NCBI GenBank assembly: GCA_034766995.1
Contig: CM068317.1
Location: forward strand, 49,252,425 to 49,316,424
From: Acanthacorydalis orientalis
Lineage: Eukaryota; Arthropoda; Insecta; Megaloptera; Corydalidae
DNA: 64,000 nucleotides
Reading direction: 5' to 3'
Positions 48,203 to 60,377 of this stretch are shown in pieces. The number at the start of each line of letters is the position of its first letter. Positions within the stretch are counted from its first letter, which is position 1. Both the position numbers and the translations under genes were made by a program. The notes beneath the pieces were generated by a model that saw only the letters and a list, made by a program, of their open reading frames with translations, ran no database searches and was not told the origin of the DNA.

Positions 48203-51200
48203 TTTAAGTATTATAATGAAAACAAATATCAAATAAATTAAATTTCAATACAAATAAAATTAGTTTGAATATAAATAAATGTAAACATTTATTTTACATA
48301 ATTAAAATGACATTTATTTTTATTGAAATTCTATATAGCAAATATTGACTTATTAAATATTTATGCGTGAAATCACATCTTGTGTATTTGTAAAATGTTT
48401 AATGTTTTAATGATCGATTCTCTCTAATGACATTTTGACCAATTTTAATTATAAAAAATGTCCTCTCAGGTCTTTTTAAACTAATTACATTTTTTATCAA
48501 ATGTTACAAAATGATGCTAAGTTATTCAAAATTTATAAAACTCACGTCAGTATGAAAAAATGTAGTCTCTGTCAATAATATTTGATGTTAGGGGTTGACT
48601 TCATTAGATATGATGTTACTTTTTATTAAATAACCATACATTTGAGTTAATAAAAATGAATTTATTTTTATTAATATACACTATTAGGATATTTAGACCG
48701 ATTTTGTTATATAAAAAGTAATAGTTTTTTATACATGAAAAATGTTATTTTAAATGAACTGCTGTTCGATTTTTAATAATGATGTTTATTTTTACAAATG
48801 ACTTCCTTTCACTCCACAAACTTTAAAATACTCTTCTGATCAAAAATGTTAAATAAATCAGATTTTTCTGTACCTTGATGCTCTCAAGATTATAGAAACC
48901 CCATAGAAATGCAAATAAGCAGTAAGTAAAATTCATCAATAATGATTCTTTGAACATTTTTTATCATAAAAGTATCTTGTGATTTGTGTGATGAAAAAAT
49001 AAGTTTAGTCATAGTGTTAGAACTGTTCAATGACGTATATACGTTTAATCCTAAACTGTGTTAAAAGATAACCGAAAGACTTCCGTGTTGAAAAAAAATG
49101 AAAAAATCAGTACGTACCATCATTGTCTGTATAAATAATATTCGTTAAATACCATTTCATAGTTCCTACTTTTATACAAAAAGTCTTTCATAAAATAAAA
49201 TAATTTTGTCTCGTTCAGTTGATTATTTTTTCCCGTCTAACAAATGGAGTTGTTCTATGGTTACTTTATATGGTAACTTGTTTATTTTATGTCAGATTTT
49301 GTTATTAACGCTTTAGATATATGTTGACGAAATTGTCAAATCTTATAAACAAAAACCGATAATAAATAATAGACGCTTTATAATTCACAGCACAGGAATT
49401 TAATGTCAAAAAAAGTGTTCTAAAAATTACATTTTCTGAAAAAAATATCTACTTTATTTTTTCTTGTGCATCAAATTATTGTTTTTCGTATCAAAATTCC
49501 GTGTCGATTATGCATTTTAATTAATTCATTCCAGTAAATACATATTGGATATGCTTTTCTTTAGATTTGAGAGACAGTTTTCTCAAAAAATACGATAATT
49601 AGTTAATTTCTGACTCTAAAGACTTAAAGAGTCTGTTCAGAGTAAACAGAGTAAACAATATTTTATTATTAAATTAAATCGAGAAGAATGAATAGTTTTT
49701 TCGGAGCAAAAAAATATTTTTCTTTAGTAAAACGAATGGCCATTACCTTCGTCTGTGTGCCGAGGCGTGTCCGGTCTGTGCCACACGTGCATTTCCTCGC
49801 TGTCGCCGATGAATATCCAGATTGCGTTCCTGTACGATTCCGCGTATATACCCATATCCTCCTCATCCTCCAGGTTCGTCACACTCGGGCTCGACGCTGT
49901 CGCCTTGAGCACCTCCAAACTGGCGTCGGTTGAACGCGCTAACGGACGGAGTTTAATGCGAGTGGTGTCATCTTTCCCCCGTTCTTCTGACTGTAATTAT
50001 TGCTTTATAGATTTTGGATATTATAGCTCTCTGCTACTGATTTCTCCCATATACAACACTTGTTATTTTATGGATTAAGACCTTACATAACACTATTGAT
50101 GTATAAAAGAATCTACTGGATATGATTCTAAACGTTAACTACCAACAAGAAACGACAGAGCTGACTACTTTACAAGAAATGAATATTACAAGAGTGTCTC
50201 AACGATGAACGGAATGTTAAGGAATGATTTAAACAATATTATTTTCTGTTACCTGTTTCGATCGCTTTGTATAAAAAAGAAAATAATATAAGAGTTTCAG
50301 TTGATCAACATTACGATGCTAGATTTTAAAGTATGCACAAAGTTATGTAAAGCCTTAAGAAAAGATTCACAGGATATTTACCTTCGCTCTCATGTCTTGT
50401 TTATATCTGTAATGGTGTCTCCTTTCACCGTGAGACCTCTCTTCCGATCTGTATCGTTTCTCCAGCTTCTTGTACAGTCTGCCCGAAGTGTGTTTGACAC
50501 GTGGGCCGTCGGGCGAGTCTGCAAAACCGGCCGGCGGTCTGACGATGTCGGGCTGATCCTTGTCGTGCAGTGCACCTTCTTCAATATCGTCTGTTGTCAC
50601 GATATCGACCTCTTTTCCGCAATGTAGACAATGCACGCACTGATGTTGATCCGTCATTGTTGCCGTGTTGCTTCCTGATTCGCTGTAGAAGACACTGTCG
50701 CTGCCGGGACTCACGGAACGCAGAGACTCTGCGCTGACTGCTTTCAGTTTCGTTTCAGGGCTGCCTTCGATTCCCGTTTTCGCCGATCGTATCTTCCGCG
50801 GCGATCCGCCGGGACTCCTCGTGTATTTGTGAGGACTCAGTCGGTTGCTCTTCGGCGTTAGCTCGCTGACGGTGTCCTCTTCGATGTTGCTTTTCGGTTG
50901 CATCGACGATCTTCTCCTAGGTAAGCTTCCTGGCAAACTGACGGATTTGTCTTCGATGCTGCCGCTCCGACGTCGAGCCCGCTGTAGTGACGATGTTGGA
51001 GAACGGGAACAGACTAGGTTCGGGCCGGATTTCCTCCGTGCCGTCTCTCGGATTCGCCTATGTCTTCTCGGAGATAATTGCTGTATGTTGTTCGGTTCTT
51101 TCTTACCGAATCCCCCGCTCGACTCGTCGGACGTGCCCGCGTTCGTGGATATCTGCGGGACTTCTTCGTGCGGAGGTGTGCGCACTATCGCCCAATCTTC

Positions 51201-54200
51201 CGGACGAAATCCGTCGTGCATTGCGGGGCTCCTCACCATTCCCGGTGTCGTGACTTCTTTGTCCGCTTTTTTCGTAACGTAAGGAACGGCGGATGCACTT
51301 GTAGCCTGTGGTAATTTTCTCTGGGGACGTTGCGGACTCCTCGACTTGACCCGTTTGTTTTTCTCGTGTACCTGTTTACTTTGAGTGATATCTTTAGGTG
51401 AAAGACTTGAAGGGCTTTTCTTATCGACCGCCTTCGTCTCTTCCGTCGGCGTTTTCTCGCTCTTTTCGCGCTGCTGACCGTTCAACGAGATCTCCTTCTC
51501 CCGTCTGTTGAAATCCAACGTGAATCCTTTTTTTCTTCTCCTCTTCTCGTCCTCCGTCCATTCTTTCCGGTCGGCGCGTCGGGATATCTTGCGTCTGCTG
51601 TCCGTTTCGACGTCTTCGTCGCCCGGCGACTCGTAGTATCCCGACGAATAATGAGCGCTGCATTCGTCGTCCGATATCGATTCTCCTTTCGGAGCCGTTC
51701 GCGGCGGTGAAGGCACTATCGGTTTATGTTCAGTTTTTGAGCGTTGGTCCTTTTGTTGATGGTCGGGTTGGCGTTGTAGATTGTCACAGCTGCCATTTAA
51801 ACTGTAACTACCTGAACTGCTGCTGGTGCCGGATGGTGAAGTAGGTTCTTTACTGGAAGCCCTTCGTTGCGAGATCGGCGGAGTGGGACACTTGGTTTCA
51901 GCCGCCGGCGACAGAGGAATATCGCTGGTGGTCTCTTCGATGATCGGCGGCGGCGAGAACGACGGGGCGACCATATCCTCGCATACGGCTTCGCCTCTAG
52001 CCAAGCTGTATATAGAAGACGCGCTCTCGAACGAGCTACCGTCCTGCGTGCCCGTCTGGCTTCCGTGCGTGCTCTGCGTGCTCGTTCCTTGCAACGAGCC
52101 ACTCCTCCTCGAACTGTCCGAGTTCGCCGTCACGTAGTCGTCCGTCGTCGTCGTGCTTTCGGAAATGTCGGTCGTCTTACCGGAATCGTTCTTTTGCAAC
52201 AGCATCTCTGCAGCCGTCTGGATAGCTTTCGTGTTATCGGGCGATTCGAGCGACCTGTGCGGCGTTTCCGAAGGTGTTAGATCTGGCGTTCGTGTCAAAG
52301 GACTTCTGCGCTTACGCAGCTCTCCGCGAGCCGGAGAACGACGAGTCGGAGGCACCGGTGATGAAATGTGACTCGTGTCGGCTGGTTTCGGTGGGGTTGT
52401 TACGGCTATAGTCGGTGGCGGCGGTAAAACATGAACGCCTACAGTCGACATATCTTTTTTCAGTCTTGGCAATGCAGGTGACTGCACCTGCAACGAATAT
52501 ATAGATTAATGTTACTAATAACATTCTGTGTACAATGATTTCAAGTCGGCGAAATACCTGAATCTGATCAGCTTGAAATTCTTCCTCTAAGGCATCTGTG
52601 TCCATAGAACTCCTTTGTTGGTGTTGTAACATAAGAAGATGTTTGCGGCGTGAGGACGGTGTTAACAAATTAACAGAAGGTGAAACGGCAGTTGTAAGGG
52701 AACTTAAATCGGATGTGCTCAACACGGTACCATTTTCTGTTCCAGAGTCGGCCTGTAGGACGGTCGCTTGAGATTCGTTCCAAATACCGTCGGAATGATC
52801 CCTAATAGAAAAGTATACATTATTTCAGTTGCGTGAAAGTTGTTTCGTTTATTGCTTATTCGACAAACCTTAGATCGTTGGCCAGCGAATCGCTCGATGC
52901 GAACGGTGATATGGTTTTACATGTCGGGACGACTCCGTCTTCGGATGTTTTACTTTCAGAGCGGCCGAGCGTGTCCATGCCCGGCGACGAGGGCGCCGAT
53001 TTCGGCGTGCTCTTCTGCTGCACTTCAAGCAGATCAGGATCGCTCGTGGACGAGACGCCGTCCTCCATACTGACGCTACGTTTCCGGAACAGCGTGCCGC
53101 ATATGAGATTTTCGTGGAATTCCTCGTCGATAGACTCCTGTATTCGAAGATTCGACGTGATCGGACTGAATACTGTCGACGGAGGCCCAGACGGCGGTTC
53201 TTTGAATATGTCCTCGTGCAGGATGGGCGAGTTGAGGAAATACGGCGTGAACGATCTCGCCTGTTCCGGTTCCGACTTGATGTTCTCCTGGCTCGTCGAT
53301 ATGATCATGTTGTCAGGGATCAGCTCCTGGTCGGTGATCTGCGACTTCCTCCTCTCCTGCAGGATCTCCCCCTCGGACATCGTCTTCAACAGCACGCGTT
53401 TCTTCGGCAACGGTTCGATCAGATCCGGCGACAGCTGCGGTTCGAAATCGATGATGATCTCCTTCTGGCTCTTCGTTTCGGAATCGGTCTCGTCGTGGTC
53501 GGACCTCTCGCTCTCTTTCTCCGACATCGACGGTTCCTTCTCGGGAGATTCGGGCGCGACCTGGGTCGTCGATGGCGGCGGCGGCGAGGATGATATGAGG
53601 AATGGTGATTTAGGCGGTTCTTCGGATTGTGTACGCTGCAGTGGCTCGTGATCAAGCGTTGGCGATTTTTGCGACTCGTTGAATTGGAAATGCTGGCCGG
53701 TCGGTTGGGCGACGGTGACGACACCGAACCGGCTGCCCGCTTCTGAATATGATTTCGTTAATTTACGGCCGTTGTTTAAGATTCCGTTCGTCTGTGCACC
53801 TTGAGACACCATTCGGACCTGAGTATTTCAGAAACATTTCATATTATAACGGGGCAAAGAAATCTACTAAATTCACTCGTATTAAGTTATATACAACATA
53901 TTTTCATCAAATCTATTATTGTCGTTTTTCACACCTCAAAAGAACGCCATCGAGTATAAAAATTTTTATATTCTGTGCTACATTCAATTGCACGAAATAT
54001 AAATCCTGCAATACTTAAAATTTAGCTTCGACGACCAGTATATGTCTCTATAAAAACAAAGAAAACAAAACGCGTGATAAGTTCGAAAAAACGGAACAGA
54101 AATAAAACTTAATTTAATTTACATTTACACTGCGTCGACAACACCGAACTTGTAATCTAATACGCGGGTCGCCGAATCGTTCTAAAATCCTTGAAGTTAT

Positions 54201-57021
54201 TGCAGCAGCTCCCAGTGGTTGGATTTCTTTCCGGCGACGTCATAAAAGCGATGCGGGTGGTGCCGGGTTTAATCTGAGTACCGGAATAATATAAAATCGA
54301 ATATAAAAGAGACAAGCACGTGTACTGCATGCATAAGAGCATTGTTTGACTTATACGTGTGTCCATATACGCTTTTATTATTTCTAACCCCACAGAGGTC
54401 TTAATTATAATTTAAAACTCATATAATATTATAATACCTATCTATAATTTCACAAACAGAGAACAAACGCTCTAAATAGGTTTCCTAATATAAGAGATGT
54501 CAACAATACATCAGTAATCGTATTAAAATAAAAATAGCTCAGTGGCAGTAACGATTTTTTCATTGTTAAAATTCTAAATTTAATCTGTAATTACTATCAA
54601 ATAAAATTTCGTATGCCTTTGAAATATCATAAAACTGACTATGAGAAACGATATATAGAGAGAGCAATAAACCAAATGAATCGTTACTGTTGTTTAATTT
54701 AAAAAAGGGCAAGCAATAAAAATATTTTTATTATTTGAAGATATATCTCATTTATTACATTTTTTATATATAACGGTTCTAAAAAGAGAAGAAGAATGTG
54801 TTTTTCTGTACACTGTGTATAAGATATCTCCATTTTTTTCAACATTCATCTGAAACAATTCCTGTTATCGAGTATAAATTCAAAACTGCGTCAGTTGTGG
54901 ACTACCAGTATAAATGCAAAACGGTCTTAGGCGATTACCATCTTGGTTTAATTCAATCGAATGTACAGGTCTAGGTTAGGCTTATTGTATATCCCTTTGC
55001 TGACACCGAGATATCAGGTGTTTGAATATAAATCTCCACTTATCGTCGAGGGTGATTCTCTGTAAATTATAGACAACTTTGTGTCAAGATTGGTCTGTTT
55101 GGTAATCGACTAGTTTGTCTGATGATATGAAAACGGAAAAGTTAGATTAAAACGTATTCAATCGAGATGGAATCTACAATTGAATCTGATCGTTAAATGG
55201 GGACGGTTCTTGTTACTAAAACTATAATTGATGTTTTATAATTGTTATCCCGTCGATACATTGTCGCTTTAGATTAAAACGATGCAATCTTCATCGAATC
55301 GCGTATGATTTACCCCTTAAGCGTTTTTTTTTTTATTTAAAGAATGTGCACTGGTGTGCGTAGTTATTTCTAGGAGATGACGAGTAACTCGACAGAAATA
55401 CAGTAAAAATGCACTTGCTGTAAGATTGAGTTAAATTATAACAAAATGATACATTTTTTCTGGTTGTTTCTTTGAAAAATTTTTAATTTCATTGGTAAGT
55501 AATTCACAAATCGTATTTCATTACTGTTTGTTGCCATCAATTTCTTTAATCTTGAATGTTGTTTCAAATTCAGGCGATTTTCTAAACATTACTCAGCATA
55601 TAAATTAGTTCCCTCCGCTATCACGTTTAGTGTGTCATAATCTAATTTTTTTTCCATATAGAACACACATTTGGTTTTTGACGAATGAGGAATAGCGAAA
55701 TTTGGGCCAGGATGAGCAATACATTTAAATGGTGCCAGCTCTCCACATCTAATATTCCATTGTACATTTGAATTTTTATTTTCTTTATCGTGTTCATTAC
55801 CTTCTTCATCCTTATCGCTTTCTACTTTCATCGGAAGATGTTGAAATTACTGATAATCTTTTATGTGCCCTTGTATGTATGACCGCATCTTCTTCAACTT
55901 CATCACTTCTTTCATCAGAACGACGTTACAGGTGTTATCGCTCTTTTCCGTTTTCTTGGATGTAAAGATATATTTTCATCACTATCAGCACAATCCATCT
56001 GGGCGGATAAATAAAAATATTACCCACTTGACAAGTTTTTCTATTACCCCCTATAATACCTTCTCTAGACAGCAGACGTAAGATTCACGAAACAACGAGA
56101 AAACTGCTTAGAAATATTTTAAAATGTGCTACTAAAATTACAAATAAATATTTTTTTTACCTAAATTTTACAATAAACAGCAAATGGGTTTTTTTTCTTA
56201 CTTGACGAGTATACTTGATAATGAACAAAAAAATGCTGTTTTTTCATGACGAGCATATTCGACATAAATGATCAGGGGGTTAATAATCAATAATGATTGA
56301 TTAAACAGTCTTGACTGGAAGAATGTTTGTGTATTGCCGATTAGAAAAAGAGTTCATTTGTGAGAGTGAATTCCGCAACAGAACAGTGATGCTGCAGTCT
56401 TTTTGATCGTATCGAGCGCCATAAGTGGACATGTGATACTTACAATCCGAACGTTGTCTCACATATCTGTACGACAGCACCAATTACCATTGTTCTGATA
56501 ACCACTACTACGATGACCATTGTTCTCTGTTCTCTCGCGCGTCGATTACACAACCGACTAAATAATTACAAGCGCAAGTAGGTATCTTCCGCGACGACGT
56601 GCACGTAACGTTTCACGCGTGATTAAGTTCGAGCGCCGTCGCGTCGACGCACGAGTGTCTCTCGTGCGTCGTACGTCTTCAGAAACTACCGGCGAAAATC
56701 GTCGACTTCCGTTGTATTTATGTGCCCGAATGCCAAGTGCACTCCGACTATCGTGAAATAGCTCTACGACTGTTTCGGAGAGTGCCATAAAGTTCCTTAT
56801 CTCGCTGCGGATATGGCGGCTGAGTGCGGCGGCGACGGAGGATGGGGCGGCACGGGGGTTGAAATGAAGTAAACGAGACGCACGGTACGGCGACGGTCGT
56901 CGGTTAAGTGAATAAAATATGGATTCGTGCATTTCTGTTATTATTTTTCAGCTCGTTATTTATTGGGTCGAGTCTGGTCGCACTCTTTCTTAAGGCGTCA
57001 CTGTGTTTGAGGTTTTTGGTC

Positions 57022-57112
<91 letters not shown>

Positions 57113-57296
57113 AAAGTGGCAAGCAAGAGAGTGTGATTACAGACAAATGGGACCACTATGAAATACTTTACTATTTGTTGACAAACTATATGATTACAAT
57201 ATTTCCGAATTTGTTTATTTCTCCACAAAGAATGTCAACTTTATCCGTATTAGTTGCTTGTTGAGAACACAATTACTCCAAAAATATAAAAAAATG

Positions 57297-57367
<71 letters not shown>

Positions 57368-59884
57368 TGCAAAGTGTATGTATTTATGACATATAACACT
57401 AGAATCTTTTTACAGTTTCGATTTGTATTCAAGATCCTATTCCTAATTACACTCCTGTAAATTGTATTCCGTGAAATTACATCGCGTGCCATCAGTGAAA
57501 TTACAAGAATGAGTACGAGCACGTGTGTGAAAATAAACGCAAGAGACGGTCAATGAAAATCAGAAAATTCACTTACTCGGTGAATCGTTCTCGGACTGAG
57601 TGATAATTGATTCGGCGGAAGCGGTTTTCTACCCAGACACACTTCCGTTTGCGTCGCTTGCGTCTTCATCGGCCCACGTTTCATTTTTTCTAGAAAACAG
57701 TAATGGACGTGTTACGTTCCTCGACTGATTAGTTTTCCGAGCGAATATTATGTTTGGTGAAGGCGGTTCGATACTTTGAACAAACTTCATTGATGTAATT
57801 ACTTTACTGTTTGTATTTGGGGACAAAATTGTTTTATATTCTAATTAAGTTATATTCTAATTAAGTGTGTGTGTGTGTGTGTGGGTGTGTGGGTGTATAC
57901 ATTTAGAAAGATTTTTTTTAATACGAATATTTTTAATCCAATAAAAACTTTCAAGTTTTCTCACCTAAAACGACGATTTTCGGTGACTCTGACCCGTCGC
58001 CCTGCCTCGACAGCGGCATTGGATCGGAAGTCTTTTTCCCATCCAGCAATCGTTCCTGACTCCTTGTAGCTATTGATATTTTCGCATCGTCGAATGAAGT
58101 CAGTGTGTGCGATCTGGCGAAACTCACATGCTTCGTCCTGAAAATGGGAACACTTTTTAATATATGTATATATATATATATATATGTATATATTAAAAAT
58201 GTCAAACATAAACAACAGGTTTATCTAACGCGAATGAGTTATTTTTTCTCCTCCAAAAATTACACACATCTATTCTTAACTGTGTTCAGTGAATAACAAT
58301 TGATTATTTTTAATTATTTGTTATTTCATGTGATCATCGTTCTCAGAGAATTAACTTACAGAAATATCTTTTTTCAGATGTTCTTTGCTCTGAAAAAGAC
58401 GGTATTGTAAACGAAATGCGCATAAAAACAGTCAGAAATGATTTATAATGATTTATTCATTTATTGAACACTTTTAGTCATTTTTTTCACAAAAACACAT
58501 TCCATGAAAAGGTATGGCGTTTAAAAAAAAATCAATCGAAGCGAATTCAATACTTTTCTATTTCTGACTGGAATTCTAAGATGAGTTCAAGGAATTATAT
58601 ATCGGATGATGAAAGAATTATCTTTAATCATTTCTTTTATCAAATTGGAATCAAAATTATTTTTTTTCATGTTTAATGCATTGCACTCGAAATCTGCATA
58701 AAAGCAGTGAGAAATGATCGATAATGATTTATCCATTTATTGAATATTTTTAGTAAAATTTTTATGGTTTCTAGGATGAGGAGAAAATAAAAATACATTT
58801 CACGAATAATTATGGATTTTTTAAAGAAAACTATTGAATCAAATTCGATACTTTACCATTTCTTACTGAAATTACAAGACATGTTCAAGGTATTATATAC
58901 CTGGTGGTTGAAGAATTGTCGCTAATCAATTTGTTCAATAAATTAGATTCAAAATCATTTTTTTGTAATTAATTCGATTGAAAACTAAATTAGAATAAAA
59001 AAAAAAACGATGAGAAATAATCAATAATCAGTTTTGATTATAAAATATTTGTATTTTGAGGACTTTATGTAAGATTTTATATGTGAAAATAATTATTGGC
59101 CTTCCTTGATCGTTTCTTATGAAGATGTTATCATCTTCAAAACGTCAAAACAACAATCACCCTATCCTACCTGTAGACTATTACCTGCAGAACAATCTGA
59201 TGTACTGAACATTTTTGACCGGAAATATTTTTAGTGTTCTACGGGGCGAACGAAGAATTCGTTTGTGAAAGTAAGGCGAGGCTCGTTTCTATAATATTAT
59301 TCAATAATTGTCTCTTGTGAAAATGAATAATGAACAGAAAAAGAAGGGCCGATTATTTCTATAAAACATTTTCGACAAGAAATATTTTTTTGTGTTCTGT
59401 GAAGCGAAAGAAAAATTCATTTATGAAAGTACTAGACTGCAGTAAACTAAAGAGCTCATTCTCTACGAGACTAGTCAACAATTGTCTCTTGTGAAAATAA
59501 ATGAAACGGATTAGAAAAGAGAGACCGATTTCTTATAAAACATTCATCCTGTCCATTATTCACAGACAAAAATTACATATTCACGAAACAACAAAAAAAA
59601 AAGATAACTTATAAAATAAGACCTTGTAAATTTCATTGTATTAATTTTATACTCGACGCCGGTTTCCTTCAAAACAGGGATAACTTTACGACATCACATA
59701 ACGTTTCCCGTTAAAGTATGAGCGTGTGTACGATATTTTCATGACTGAATACCTCATGAAACGCGACGAATGAAGAATAGACACAATAATCAACGATAAA
59801 CATTCGTTCTTACAGATTCACTGTACACATCCACTTTCAAATAAACAAAGATATTTAAAGAATGTCTGACAACTACGAAATTCG

Positions 59885-59969
<85 letters not shown>

Positions 59970-60306
59970 AGTGAACACAATTTAATTAAACCATTTAAAA
60001 GGATACAATAAAATAAAAGACACGGGTCATAAAGTTTCACTGATAATATTTACTGTGGTATTATTTTAACAAAATAGATTACTTGTTAGCGGAGATTAGC
60101 TTATACGGGAAGACGTTGCAAACGTACGTTGAAAAAAAGTCGTTTCAATGCTTCAGCAGAATTCTGTGTGGGTACATATATCAGTGAACTAATGGTCCGA
60201 TATTTTCTCTCGGCTCTCTTTCCCTGATAGAAAAATCGATAGGAACGTTGGATCTGTCGACGTCGTAACGTTCAGATTTTTATAGTTAATTACCTTTTGT
60301 ATTTAT

Positions 60307-60377
<71 letters not shown>

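Noticed and set aside
50845..52280. Several 80-145 codon + strand frames
   Set aside because: They lie within the 702-codon minus exon and show no domain; they arise from its GC-rich codon pattern.
52833..53651. 272-codon + strand frame
   Set aside because: It is the antisense shadow of the 950-nt minus exon. The minus frame joins both neighbours in phase; the + frame has no matching splice context.
58400..59560. Regularly spaced repeats that might suggest an array
   Set aside because: Units are 180-280 bp, diverged and without constant spacers, so this is tandem duplication of a dispersed repeat, not CRISPR.
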